From Streptomyces luteolifulvus (GTDB lineage: Bacteria; Actinomycetota; Actinomycetes; Streptomycetales; Streptomycetaceae), in contig NZ_VZRB01000002.1 in the NCBI RefSeq assembly GCF_008806595.1, positions 62,001-126,000 on the forward strand: a DNA stretch of 64,000 nt, read 5' to 3'. Below, in pieces: positions 35,760-43,815 of this stretch (its first letter is position 1; every line of letters starts with the position of its first letter). The translations under genes were made by a program, and so were the position numbers. The notes under the pieces were generated by a model. That model was not told the DNA's origin. It saw only the letters and a program-made list of their open reading frames with translations, and did not search any database.

Positions 35760-35829
35760 GGCAAGTCCTCCCCAGGGCTTTGGTGGGGGGTGCCCGCCGG
35801 GTGTCCTGCCATCCGGAGGACAAACCTCC

Positions 35830-35854
35830 GTGTCGGCGTCCCGAGTCCGGGTAC
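35830..35854 (+). promoter_or_regulatory. SigB-like promoter of the DUF2795/CBS/DJ-1 operon
   Basis: GTGT (35830-35833), 15 bases, GGGTAC (35849-35854), 33 bases before the DUF2795 start. It fits the streptomycete SigB consensus GNNT-N14-16-GGGTAC/T as I recall it and has the same -35, spacing and -10 as the site at 37640. Confidence 0.6.
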
Positions 35855-35886
35855 GCGGAGCCCACCCCGAAGTACTGGAGGGAGTC

Positions 35887-36282
35887 ATGCAGCGAGGCAG
35901 TGACCGGCTGAGCGTCCATCGTGACGAAGAGATGAAGCACGAACTGCAGGGGCTGCTGAGGTCGGGGCACCCCACCCGGACCGAGGAGTGGCACGACCCG
36001 GAGCCGACCGCCGACGACGATCCGCGGATCGCGGGCGGACCGGTGGCACCGGGCGGTTCCGGGGCGTCCATGGAGGCGGTCCGGCTGGAGCTGGCCCGGC
36101 TCCTGGGGCGCAGCTCGTTCCCCGCGGACGCCGCGGGACTGGCCCGTGCGCTGCGCCGCAAACACGCGCCCGACGCCCTGGCCGACGCGGTGGAGCGACT
36201 GCCGCGCAGGGAACGCTTCGCCACGGTCCAGGAGCTGGCCGAGACGTTGACGCGGAGGAGTGGCGGGAGTGGCGCACGGTGA
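35887..36282 (+). CDS. DUF2795 domain protein
   Basis: A 131-residue protein. ATG 35887 has GGAGG 6 nt upstream. The C-terminal half matches DUF2795: LGRSSFPADAAGLARALRRK, then APDALADAVERLPRRERFAT and VQELAETL, a small helical fold of unknown role. The N-terminal half is charged and Gly/Pro-rich. Its last bases overlap the CBS gene start as GTGA, so they are translated together. The SigB-like promoter upstream suggests induction by osmotic or oxidative stress. Confidence 0.85.
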   Translation: MQRGSDRLSVHRDEEMKHELQGLLRSGHPTRTEEWHDPEPTADDDPRIAGGPVAPGGSGASMEAVRLELARLLGRSSFPADAAGLARALRRKHAPDALADAVERLPRRERFATVQELAETLTRRSGGSGAR

Positions 36283-36740
36283 CCGCTGAATTCGTGAGAG
36301 AGGTCATGACGCCGGGCGTGGTCGCCGTCCGCCCGGACGCCTCTCTGGTCGAGGCGGCGCAGCTGATGCGTGCCCAGGACATCGGCGATGTCGTGGTCGC
36401 CGAGGGGCAGCACGTCGTCGGCGTGCTCACCGACCGGGACATCACGGTGCGGGCGGTCGCCGAGGGCGCCGATCCGCTGACGGCGAGCGCACAGTCCGTG
36501 TGCACACCCGATCCGGTCGTGGTCGCTCCGAACGACCCCGTGTCGGCCGCGGTGGCGCTGATGCGTGCCCATGCGGTGCGCCGGCTGCCGGTCGTGGAGG
36601 ACGGGCTGCCGGTCGGGATGGTGAGCCTCGGGGATCTGGCCGAGGCGGAGGATCCCGGTTCGGTGCTCGCGGACATCAGCCGCGCCGACCCTGGCCACCG
36701 GCAGGCAAGCCCGGGCCATCGGCAGGGAACAGGAAGCTGA
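36279..36740 (+). CDS. CBS-domain pair protein
   Basis: A 153-residue protein made of two CBS motifs: VREVMTPGVVAVRPDASLVE with HVVGVLTDRDITVRAVAEG, and VCTPDPVVVAPNDPVSAAVA with HAVRRLPVVEDGLPVGMVSL. Tandem CBS modules bind adenine nucleotides and act as energy sensors. This layout matches the stand-alone hypoxic-response (Hrp1-like) proteins of actinobacteria. The C-terminus has an imperfect PGHRQ duplication. The GTG start overlaps the DUF2795 stop, and the stop lies in the 13-bp repeat that precedes the DJ-1 gene. Confidence 0.88.
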   Translation: MTAEFVREVMTPGVVAVRPDASLVEAAQLMRAQDIGDVVVAEGQHVVGVLTDRDITVRAVAEGADPLTASAQSVCTPDPVVVAPNDPVSAAVALMRAHAVRRLPVVEDGLPVGMVSLGDLAEAEDPGSVLADISRADPGHRQASPGHRQGTGS

Positions 36741-36763
36741 ACAAGGAAGCTGAACAAGGAAGC
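36731..36763. repeat. 13-bp tandem repeat carrying ribosome binding sites
   Basis: AGGAAGCTGAACA is present twice in full (36731-36743, 36744-36756) and a third time in part (36757-36763). The first copy contains the TGA stop of the CBS gene; the last supplies the GGAAG site for the ATG at 36770. Confidence 0.85.
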
Positions 36764-36769
36764 CGCATC

Positions 36770-37342
36770 ATGCGCATCGCATTCCTGACCGCACCCCAGG
36801 GCGTCGAGCAGATCGAGCTCACCGACCCGTGGCAGGCGGCGAAGGACGCGGGCCACGTACCCGTGCTCGTGTCGACGAAGCCCGGTGAGATCCAGGCGTT
36901 CCATCACCTCGACAAGGCGGACAGGTTCCCCGTGGACGAGGTGGTGGGCGATACCTCGGCCGGCTCCTTCGGCGGGCTGGTCCTGCCGGGCGGCGTCGCC
37001 AATCCGGACTTCCTGCGGATGGACGACAGGGCCGTGTCGTTCGTGGCGGACTTCTTCACGCAGGGCCGTCCCGTGGCGGCGATCTGCCACGCCCCGTGGA
37101 CGCTGGTCGAGGCGGACGTCGTACGCGGCCGCGTGCTGGCCTCCTGGCCGAGTCTGCGCACCGACATCCGCAACGCGGGCGGCACCTGGGTCGACGAGGA
37201 GGTGAGGGTCTGCGACCACGGCCCGAACAAGCTGGTGACCAGCCGCAGGCCGAAGGACCTCAAGGCGTTCTGCGAGGCGTTCCTCGACGTGTTCGCCGAA
37301 GAGGCCCAAGAAGTGGGCCAAGAAGAGGCCCAAGAAGCCTGA
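36770..37342 (+). CDS. DJ-1/PfpI family (type 1 glutamine amidotransferase-like) protein
   Basis: A 190-residue member of the PfpI/YhbO branch of the DJ-1 superfamily. These are stress-protective enzymes with proposed glyoxalase or deglycase activity. The nucleophile elbow Cys106 is in PVAAICHAPWTL, with Glu15 (VEQIELTDPW) in the usual helper position and LVLPGGVANPDFLR before it. The C-terminus has a repeated Glu/Gln tail (EEAQEVGQEEAQEA) from a 16-bp duplication. It is the third gene of the SigB-like operon. Confidence 0.9.
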   Translation: MRIAFLTAPQGVEQIELTDPWQAAKDAGHVPVLVSTKPGEIQAFHHLDKADRFPVDEVVGDTSAGSFGGLVLPGGVANPDFLRMDDRAVSFVADFFTQGRPVAAICHAPWTLVEADVVRGRVLASWPSLRTDIRNAGGTWVDEEVRVCDHGPNKLVTSRRPKDLKAFCEAFLDVFAEEAQEVGQEEAQEA

Positions 37343-37372
37343 GCAGCCCTTGAGCAGCCTGAGCAGCCAGGG

Positions 37373-37621
37373 TCAGCTGCGGGGAGTCGCCGACTCCCCG
37401 CAGCCTCGTTCCCGGGCCCCTTCGCGGGTGCGGCCCGAGGCGACCGGGCGGCGCGGGTTGCGGCGCAGGTACTCGCCCTCCAGCTGCGCCATGCGGTCGT
37501 TGTGGGCGCGCAGAGCGTCGTTCGAGCCGTAGAGCAGGGTGTCGTGGCGGGTGCGGTGGATGGTCTCGAGCTCTTTCATGAGCTGCTGGTCGTCCAGCCG
37601 GCTGGCGTCGACTCCGGTCAT
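37373..37621 (-). CDS. DUF6158 family small protein
   Basis: About 82 residues from ATG 37621 (TGVDASRLDDQQLMKELETI, then HRTRHDTLLYGSNDALRAHN, RMAQLEGEYLRRNP). This helix-rich sequence is conserved in streptomycetes as DUF6158; its function is unknown. An upstream ATG at 37651 would add ten residues. Neither start has a strong ribosome binding site. It shares a compact 87-base promoter region with the divergent Vms1-like gene. Confidence 0.75.
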   Translation of the reverse strand: MTGVDASRLDDQQLMKELETIHRTRHDTLLYGSNDALRAHNDRMAQLEGEYLRRNPRRPVASGRTREGARERGCGESATPRS

Positions 37622-37639
37622 GGTGGTGGTCCGCTCGTC

Positions 37640-37664
37640 GTGTTCGTCCATGCGGTCCGGGTAC
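37640..37664 (+). promoter_or_regulatory. SigB-like promoter of the Vms1/BaeRF-type gene
   Basis: GTGT (37640-37643), 15 bases, GGGTAC (37659-37664), 44 bases before the start at 37709. The elements and spacing are identical to those at 35830-35854, and both have TCC just before GGGTAC. Confidence 0.6.
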
Positions 37665-37708
37665 CCGCCCGGTGAGAGTTGCCCCCGAGCGGCATCCGGG
37701 AGGGAGCC

Positions 37709-38815
37709 ATGGATCTCGCCTTTCTGCATCCACTGTACGAACAACCGGGCCCTTGGGCCTCCGTATACGTCGACACGTCACGGCACACGGAGGACACCCC
37801 GCACGAGCGGCACCTGACGGCCGTGGCGCTGTCCCGGAATCTGTCCGGGCAGGGCGCCGACGACGAGACGTGCCTGGCCGTACGGGACGCTCTGGAGGAG
37901 CTGCGGCACTCCCCGGAGCCGCATGGGCGGGTCCTGTTCGCGCGGGCGGGCGAGGTGGTGCTGGATCCTCCGTTGGCCCGGCCCCCGGGACGTGGCAGCG
38001 CGCTCTGGGCGCCGCTCCCGCACACCACGCCGCTGCTGGAGCTGGCCGGCGAGGACCCGGTGTGCGTGGTGGCGTACATCGACCGCAAGGGCGCCGCGTT
38101 CGAGTTGCGCAGCGCGCTGGGCAGGCAGGAGGCGGGCTCGGTCGCCGGCCGGCAGTGGCCGGTGCACCGTACGACCACGTCCGACTGGTCGGAGCGGCAC
38201 TTCCAGCTGAAGGTGGAGAACACCTGGGAGCACAACGCCGCAGAGATCGCGGACGCGCTCAGCGTCTGCCAGGAGGAGACACGGGCCGACCTGCTCATCC
38301 TGGTCGGCGAGGAGCGGGAGAAGCCGGCCGTGCGCGAGCGGCTGCCCAAGCGGCTGCACGACCTCGTGGTGGACGCCCCGCACGGCGCCGGCAGCAGGCT
38401 GCTCGACGACGATGTGGAGCGGGCGCGCGCCGAGCATGTACGGCAGCGGGCGGAGCGGGAGCTGGAACGGTTCCTCGCGGCCCGCGAACCGGACGCGGAG
38501 GGGCGCGCCGGGGCGGTGGAGGGCGTGCCGGCGCTGGTCGAGGCCGCCCGTGAGCACCGTATCGACGAGCTGCTGATCCGGCCGGACGGCCCGGACGCCC
38601 ACCTGGAGGTGTGGATCGGCGAGGACCCGGACCAGCTGGCGGTCCGCCGCAGCGATCTCAGGGTTCTCGGCGAGCAGCACTCCTGGCCGGCGCGCGCGGA
38701 CGACGCGCTGATCAGGTCGGCGGTCGCGACGGGCGCCGCGGCGCTCTCGGTGACCCCCGCGAGCGAGGGCGAGGCGCCGGTGGGCGGCATGGGCGCACTG
38801 CTGCGCTGGACATGA
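37709..38815 (+). CDS. Vms1/Ankzf1-type (BaeRF family) release-factor-like protein
   Basis: A 368-residue protein with GGGAGG before ATG 37709. It has the layout of bacterial/archaeal eRF1-like BaeRF proteins (Rv2629-like): an N-terminal domain starting FLHPLYEQPGPWASVYVDTS with HERHLTAVALSRNLS, a central YIDRKGAAFELRSALG region, DWSERHFQLKVENTWEHNAA, and a C-terminal L7Ae-like end (RIDELLIRPDGPDAHLEVWI, then DDALIRSAVATGAAALSV). Eukaryotic Vms1 frees stalled peptides from tRNA; the bacterial proteins may rescue or silence ribosomes in stress. The SigB-like promoter fits that. Confidence 0.85.
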   Translation: MDLAFLHPLYEQPGPWASVYVDTSRHTEDTPHERHLTAVALSRNLSGQGADDETCLAVRDALEELRHSPEPHGRVLFARAGEVVLDPPLARPPGRGSALWAPLPHTTPLLELAGEDPVCVVAYIDRKGAAFELRSALGRQEAGSVAGRQWPVHRTTTSDWSERHFQLKVENTWEHNAAEIADALSVCQEETRADLLILVGEEREKPAVRERLPKRLHDLVVDAPHGAGSRLLDDDVERARAEHVRQRAERELERFLAAREPDAEGRAGAVEGVPALVEAAREHRIDELLIRPDGPDAHLEVWIGEDPDQLAVRRSDLRVLGEQHSWPARADDALIRSAVATGAAALSVTPASEGEAPVGGMGALLRWT

Positions 38816-38846
38816 GCCGCCCGCCCGGCGCGGCGGGGTGCTTCTG

Positions 38847-38871
38847 ACAGGCCTCAGAGCCTGAGGCCTGT
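38847..38871. terminator. Bidirectional terminator hairpin
   Basis: ACAGGCCTCAG (38847-38857) and CTGAGGCCTGT (38861-38871) form a perfect 11-bp stem with an AGC loop, between the convergent BaeRF-type and ABC-F genes. Confidence 0.8.
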
Positions 38872-38882
38872 GACACAGGCAT

Positions 38883-40502
38883 CTACCTGGCCCGCTCCAC
38901 CCGTCGTTCGTCCCACACCGGCTCGGAGCTCTCGCGGACCCTGCCGTCGCTGCCGAAGACGAGGTGGCGGTCGAAGGAGCGGGCGAACCAGCGGTCGTGG
39001 GTGACCGCGAGGACGGTGCCGTCGAAGGCCTCCAGGCCTTCCTGGAGGGCTTCGGCGGACTCCAGGTCGAGGTTGTCGGTCGGCTCGTCGAGGAGCAGGG
39101 CCGTGGCACCCTCCAGCTCCAGCAGGAGGATCTGGAAGCGGGCCTGCTGGCCTCCCGAGAGCCGGTCGAAGCTCTGCTCGGCCTGTTGGGTGAGTTCGTA
39201 GCGGCGCAGCCGGGACATGGCGGCGCCGCGGTCCTGGGAGTGCTCCTGCCAGAGGATGTCCAGGAGGGTGCGGCCCGTCAGTTCGGGGTGCGCGTGCGTC
39301 TGGGCGAAGTGCCCGGGCACGACGCGTGCGCCGAGCTTCCACCGGCCGGTGTGCGCGACGTCGTCGCCGGCCAGCAGGCGCAGGAAGTGCGACTTGCCCG
39401 AGCCGTTGGAGCCGAGGACGGCGACCCGTTCACCGTAGAAGACCTCCAGGTCGAAGGGTTTCATCAGACCGGTGAGCTCAAGTCCCTCGCAGGTGACGGC
39501 TCTTACGCCGGTACGGCCGCCCTTCAGGCGCATCCTGATGTCCTGCTCGCGCGGCGGCTCGGGCGGCGGGCCGGCCTCCTCGAACTTGCGCAGCCGGGTC
39601 TGGGCGGCCTGGTAGCGGGAGGCCATCTCATGGCTGACGGAGGCGGCCTGACGGAGGTTCAGCACCAGTTTCTTCAGTTGTGCGTGCTTCTCGTCCCAGC
39701 GCCTGCGCAGTTCCTCGAAGCGGGCGAAGCGTTCGCGCCGGGCCTCGTGGTAGGTGGCGAAGCCGCCGCCGTGCACCCAGGCGTCGGCGCCCGCGGGCGA
39801 GGGTTCGACGGAGACGATCTTCTCGGCGGCTCGGGCGAGGAGTTCACGGTCGTGCGAGACGAACAGGACCGTCTTGCGGGTCTCCTTCAGCCGCTCCTCC
39901 AGCCAGCGCTTGCCGGGCACGTCGAGGTAGTTGTCGGGCTCGTCGAGCAGCAGCACCTCGTCCGTGCCGCGCAGCAGCGCCTCCAGGACGAGCCGTTTCT
40001 GCTCGCCGCCGGACAGGGTGCGCACCTGGCGCCACTGGGCCTTGTCGTAGGGCATGCCGAGCGCGGCCGTGGTGCACATGTCCCACAGGGTCTCGGCCTC
40101 GTACCCGCGTACCTCGGCCCAGTCGGCGAGAGCCTGCGCGTACCGCAGCTGGGCGGCCTCGTCGTCGACGGTCATGATGGCGTGCTCGGCCGCGTCGACG
40201 TCCCGGGCGGCCTCGCGGATCCGGGGCGGCGCCACCGACACGAGCAGGTCCCGTACGATCGTCTCGTCGCGTACGGATCCCACGAACTGGCGCATCACCC
40301 CGAGGCCGCCGCTGACGGTGACGGTCCCGCCGTGCGGTTTCAGCTCGCCGGAGATGAGCCGGAGCAGGGTGGTCTTGCCGGCGCCGTTGGGGCCGACGAG
40401 GGCCATGGCGGCCCCTTCGCCCACCCGGAAGGACACATCGCCGAGCAGGGCCCTCCCGTCGGGGAGGCAGTACTCGAGGTGTGCGGCTTCCAGATGTCCC
40501 AT
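38883..40502 (-). CDS. ABC-F family ATP-binding protein
   Basis: A 539-residue soluble protein with two ATPase domains and no membrane segment, so ABC-F (ribosome-acting), not a transporter. Walker A motifs are VGPNGAGKTTLLR (37-49) and LGSNGSGKSHFLR. Signatures are LSGGEQKRLV and LSGGQQARF, with Walker B LLLDEPDNYLDV and LLLDEPTDNLDL. The linker between domains is about 80 residues, charged and helical (EARRERFARFEELRRRWDEK), as in antibiotic-protection or translation-factor ABC-Fs. It could confer ribosome-targeting antibiotic resistance or act as a housekeeping factor; the sequence does not decide. Confidence 0.92.
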   Translation of the reverse strand: MGHLEAAHLEYCLPDGRALLGDVSFRVGEGAAMALVGPNGAGKTTLLRLISGELKPHGGTVTVSGGLGVMRQFVGSVRDETIVRDLLVSVAPPRIREAARDVDAAEHAIMTVDDEAAQLRYAQALADWAEVRGYEAETLWDMCTTAALGMPYDKAQWRQVRTLSGGEQKRLVLEALLRGTDEVLLLDEPDNYLDVPGKRWLEERLKETRKTVLFVSHDRELLARAAEKIVSVEPSPAGADAWVHGGGFATYHEARRERFARFEELRRRWDEKHAQLKKLVLNLRQAASVSHEMASRYQAAQTRLRKFEEAGPPPEPPREQDIRMRLKGGRTGVRAVTCEGLELTGLMKPFDLEVFYGERVAVLGSNGSGKSHFLRLLAGDDVAHTGRWKLGARVVPGHFAQTHAHPELTGRTLLDILWQEHSQDRGAAMSRLRRYELTQQAEQSFDRLSGGQQARFQILLLELEGATALLLDEPTDNLDLESAEALQEGLEAFDGTVLAVTHDRWFARSFDRHLVFGSDGRVRESSEPVWDERRVERAR

Positions 40503-40621
40503 GAGGAGTCAGTCTGAGGTGGCCGCAGGAGGCCCGACAAGGGGTTTTCGCCACCCGCGCCCGTCACCCCGGCGGGGGTGGGCCGGTACACGATCCGCGC
40601 GGCCCGGGGTACACGGTGTCC

Positions 40622-42115
40622 ATGAACCCAGACGTCGACCTCACCGTCCCCACGCCCGGCCCCCATGTCCTGCGCGACCGGCTGCTGGCACTGGACTCCC
40701 GGCTGTTCGAGTTCGCCGCGGAGCAGCACTGGCCCGGCGCCGAGCGTGTGCTGCCCCGGCTGAGCCGGAGCGCGAACCACGGGGTGCTGTGGTTCACGGC
40801 GGCGGCCGCCCTGACCGTCAGCCGCACCCCGCGGGCCCGCCGGGCCGCCGCCCGCGGCATCGCCTCGCTCAGTCTGGCCTCCCTGACCATCAACACCCTC
40901 GGCAAACGCACCGTGCGCCGCCCGCGGCCCGTGCTCGATCCGGTTCCGCTGGTACGGCAGCTGAAGCGGCAGCCGATCACCACTTCGTTCCCGTCCGGTC
41001 ATTCCGCGTCGGCGGCCGCGTTCGCCCTAGGGGTCGCCCTGGAGTCGCCGGCCTGGGGCGCGGTGGTGGCTCCGGTCGCCTTCTCGGTGGCGATGTCCCG
41101 TATCTACACGGGCGTGCACTTCCCGAGCGATGTGCTGGCGGGGGCGGCTCTGGGCGCGGGCGCCGCCTTCGCCGTACGGGGCATGGTGCCCACCCGCGCC
41201 CAGATCGTGCCGCCGGCCCGGCCGCGCGCCGAGGTCCCGGCGCTGCCGGACGGCGAGGGCCTGGTGATGGTCGCCAACACCGCCTCGGGCAGCGCCGACC
41301 GTGTGCGCGCCCTGCGCGACAGTCTGTCGCGGGCGGAGATCGTCGAGTGCGCTCCGGCCGATGTGCCCGCCGAGCTGGAGAAGGCGGCCGCCCGCGCCGT
41401 CGTGCTCGGCGTGTGCGGCGGCGACGGCACGGTCAACGCCGCCGCCGAGACGGCCCTGCGGCACGGTCTGCCGCTCGCGGTGCTGCCGGGCGGCACGCTG
41501 AACCACTTCGCCTACGACCTGGGGGTGGAGGGCGTCCGCGATCTGAGCCGGGCCGTCCAGGACGGCGAGGGCATGCGCGTGGACGTGGGCCGGTTCGTCT
41601 GCGGCGACCGGCGGGGCATCTTCCTCAACACCTGCAGCCTGGGCGTGTACCCGGAGCTGGTGCGCGAGCGGGAGCGCTGGTCGCACCGGATCGGCGGCTG
41701 GCCGGCCGGGGTGCTGGCGGCGCTGCGGGTGCTGCGCGCCGACCGGCATCCGCTGGAGGCCGAGTTCCGCGGCCGGGCCCACCCGCTGTGGCTGCTGTTC
41801 GCCGGCAACGGCACCTACCACCGGATGGGTCTCGCGCCCGGCCGCCGGCTCGACCTCGCGGACGGACGGCTCGACGTGCGGATCGTGCACGGCGGCCGGC
41901 GGCCCGCGCTGCGGCTGCTGGCGGCCGCCGTGGCGGGACCGCTGACCCGCTCCCCCGCCCACGCGGCGGTCCAGGTGGGCCGGCTGCACCTGGCCGGTGT
42001 CGCCCCGGGCACACTCCTCGCGTACGACGGCGAAGTCACCGGAGTCCAGGGCGAGGTGACGCTGGAGAAGCTTCCCGGGGCGCTGAGCGTGTATCGCCCG
42101 CTGCCCGCGAACTGA
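40622..42115 (+). CDS. PAP2 phosphatase fused to diacylglycerol kinase-like domain
   Basis: A 497-residue fusion. The N-terminal part is a PAP2/lipid phosphate phosphatase with all three motifs: KRTVRRPRP, PSGHSASAAAF and SRIYTGVHFPSD. The C-terminal part is a DAG/sphingosine kinase-like catalytic domain with VCGGDGTVNAAAETAL and LPGGTLNHFAYDLGV, then SLGVYPELVRERERW and LFAGNGTYHRMGLAPG. Such fusions can dephosphorylate and phosphorylate lipids and are common in actinobacteria. Several membrane helices are in the first 200 residues. GTG 40616 is an alternative start. Confidence 0.92.
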   Translation: MNPDVDLTVPTPGPHVLRDRLLALDSRLFEFAAEQHWPGAERVLPRLSRSANHGVLWFTAAAALTVSRTPRARRAAARGIASLSLASLTINTLGKRTVRRPRPVLDPVPLVRQLKRQPITTSFPSGHSASAAAFALGVALESPAWGAVVAPVAFSVAMSRIYTGVHFPSDVLAGAALGAGAAFAVRGMVPTRAQIVPPARPRAEVPALPDGEGLVMVANTASGSADRVRALRDSLSRAEIVECAPADVPAELEKAAARAVVLGVCGGDGTVNAAAETALRHGLPLAVLPGGTLNHFAYDLGVEGVRDLSRAVQDGEGMRVDVGRFVCGDRRGIFLNTCSLGVYPELVRERERWSHRIGGWPAGVLAALRVLRADRHPLEAEFRGRAHPLWLLFAGNGTYHRMGLAPGRRLDLADGRLDVRIVHGGRRPALRLLAAAVAGPLTRSPAHAAVQVGRLHLAGVAPGTLLAYDGEVTGVQGEVTLEKLPGALSVYRPLPAN

Positions 42116-42145
42116 GGGACTGCCGGACTGCCGGCTCCGGTGAAT

Positions 42146-42158
42146 TGACGGTCCGTCA
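42146..42158. promoter_or_regulatory. Candidate TetR-type operator
   Basis: TGACGG-T-CCGTCA is a perfect dyad, overlapping a TTGACG that could be the -35 of the methyltransferase gene; an A/T-richer CATATAG follows. Such dyads are typical TetR-family sites in streptomycetes, but no TetR gene is adjacent. Confidence 0.45.
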
Positions 42159-42280
42159 GTCCATATAGCAAAACGTGGGTCTCATCATGCGACATGCGCG
42201 CGTACGGTGACGCGTACCGGCCCGCGGGAGCGGAATGCCCCGCGGGCCGGTACGACGAGAAGACGAGAAGGGGACCGGCC

Positions 42281-43102
42281 ATGTCGAAGCCGCACGAGAC
42301 CGCCGTCTACACACACGGGCACCACGAGTCGGTACTGCGCTCCCACACCTGGCGCACGGCCGCCAACTCCGCGGCCTACCTGCTCGGCTCGTTGAAACCC
42401 CATATGAAGATCCTGGACGTCGGCTGCGGCCCGGGCACGATCACCGCCGACCTGGCGGCACTGGTCCCCGACGGCCATGTCACCGGTGTCGACCACGCGC
42501 CGGGCATCCTGGACCAGGCACGCGCCGCGGCCGCCGCACGGGGCCTGACGAACACCGGCTTCGCGGTCGCCGACGTCCACGCCCTGGACCACCCGGACGA
42601 CACGTTCCACGTGGTCCACGCGCACCAGGTGCTCCAGCACGTCGGCGATCCCGTGCAGGCGCTGCGGGAGATGAAGCGGGTCACCCGGCCGGGCGGGTTG
42701 ATCGCGGTCCGCGACTCGGACTACGCGGCCATGACCTGGTACCCCGAGTCACCCGGGATGGACGACTGGCTGGACCTGTACCACCGGGTGGCTCGCGCCG
42801 GCGGGGGCGAGCCGGACGCGGGACGCCGGCTGAAGTCCTGGGCGCTGCGGGCGGGACTCACCGACATCACGGCCACCTCCGCCACCTGGACCTTCACGAC
42901 CGCCCAGGAGCGGGCGTGGTGGAGCGGGCTGTGGGCGGACCGCACGGTGGCGTCGGCGTATGCGCGACGGGCCGTCGACGGCGGTCATGCCACCGAGGAC
43001 CAACTGCGGGCCGTGGCGCGGGCGTGGCGGGAGTGGGGACAGCGGGAGGACGGCTGGTTCAGCGTGCTGCACGGAGAAATCCTCTGCCACAAGGAAGCCT
43101 GA
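42281..43102 (+). CDS. UbiE-like SAM-dependent methyltransferase
   Basis: A 273-residue class I methyltransferase. ATG 42281 follows GAAGGGG. SAM-binding motifs are ILDVGCGPGTITADLAALVP, HVTGVDHAPGILDQAR, then HQVLQHVGDPVQALREMKRV and TRPGGLIAVRDSDY. The start HETAVYTHGHHESVLRSHTW is typical of the UbiE/demethylmenaquinone-like family used on many small molecules. It lies alone between the lipid kinase fusion and the gas-vesicle region, with a palindromic operator upstream. The substrate is unknown. Confidence 0.88.
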   Translation: MSKPHETAVYTHGHHESVLRSHTWRTAANSAAYLLGSLKPHMKILDVGCGPGTITADLAALVPDGHVTGVDHAPGILDQARAAAAARGLTNTGFAVADVHALDHPDDTFHVVHAHQVLQHVGDPVQALREMKRVTRPGGLIAVRDSDYAAMTWYPESPGMDDWLDLYHRVARAGGGEPDAGRRLKSWALRAGLTDITATSATWTFTTAQERAWWSGLWADRTVASAYARRAVDGGHATEDQLRAVARAWREWGQREDGWFSVLHGEILCHKEA

Positions 43103-43144
43103 ACGCCGAATTTCGGGACACCCGGAAAGCAGGAGGTTCACACT

Positions 43145-43315
43145 ATGGTTCCCATCCTGTTGGTATTGCTTCTGGCGCTGGTTCTGTTCGGTGCCGGGTT
43201 CGCGGTAAAGCTGCTCTGGTGGATTGCGCTGGCGATCCTCGTCGTGTGGTTGTTGGGATTCCTGATGCGCGGCACGACCGCGGCCGGAGGCAGGGGCCGC
43301 TGGTACAGGTGGTGA
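43145..43315 (+). CDS. 56-residue hydrophobic membrane protein
   Basis: A small gene with AGGAGG 8 nt before ATG 43145. The peptide has two adjoining membrane helices (VPILLVLLLALVLFGAGFAV and LLWWIALAILVVWLLGFLM) and a short Gly/Arg tail ending GRWYRW. Very similar short hydrophobic proteins are conserved in streptomycetes near stress genes (from memory). It converges on gvpK with a 31-base gap. Function unknown. Confidence 0.75.
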   Translation: MVPILLVLLLALVLFGAGFAVKLLWWIALAILVVWLLGFLMRGTTAAGGRGRWYRW

Positions 43316-43346
43316 ATTGAGTCCCGGGATTGTCCTGGGAAGCAGA

Positions 43347-43631
43347 TTATTCCCTGGGAAGCAGTGGTCCGAGCGGCCCGAGGTCCAGATTCAGGTCCTC
43401 GGGCCGCAGACCGTAGCGCTCACGCAGCTCGGTCATACGCTCGTCGAGCAGCATCAGGGTGAGCCCGATCCGCTCCTCCTGCTCCTCGCTCAGATCGCCG
43501 GTGTCGAACCGGCGCAGCGCCTGGCGTTCCATCAGCTGGCGCAGCAACTCCACCACGGTCAGGACGAGTTTCACCAGGTCGCGCTCGACGGTGTCCGGTT
43601 CGAGGTCCAGCCGGTTGCGGCGTTCGGTCAC
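43347..43631 (-). CDS. gvpK: Gas vesicle protein K
   Basis: A 94-residue protein, last gene of the gvp operon. It has the GvpK features: LDLEPDTVERDLVKLVLTVV, ELLRQLMERQALRRFDTGDL and EEQEERIGLTLMLLDERMTE. GvpK is a minor, essential assembly protein of unknown mechanism. The GTG start is 1 base beyond the gvpS stop. A CCTGGGAAGCAG direct repeat marks its 3' end. Confidence 0.93.
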   Translation of the reverse strand: MTERRNRLDLEPDTVERDLVKLVLTVVELLRQLMERQALRRFDTGDLSEEQEERIGLTLMLLDERMTELRERYGLRPEDLNLDLGPLGPLLPRE

Positions 43632-43632
43632 G

Positions 43633-43815
43633 TCAACTCCCCCACGGCGACGGCACTTGCTCGTTCACCGAGCTGATCAGCGCGTTCAGGTCGATCCGTA
43701 CGAGGTCGACGTCCGCGATGCGCAGGGTGATGTCCCCCGTGATGACAACACCACCGGCGAGCAGCCGGTCGAGCAGATCCACAAGGGCGACCTCACGGCG
43801 TTCGACGACGGTCAT
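43633..43815 (-). CDS. gvpS: Gas vesicle structural-type protein GvpS (GvpA/J family)
   Basis: A 60-residue protein consisting only of the GvpA-like core: VALVDLLDRLLAGGVVITGD, ITLRIADVDLVRIDLNALIS. The core folds as alpha-beta-beta-alpha and forms the ribs of the vesicle wall. This minimal version is a minor shell or nucleating component. ATG 43815 overlaps the gvpL stop by four bases. Confidence 0.9.
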   Translation of the reverse strand: MTVVERREVALVDLLDRLLAGGVVITGDITLRIADVDLVRIDLNALISSVNEQVPSPWGS

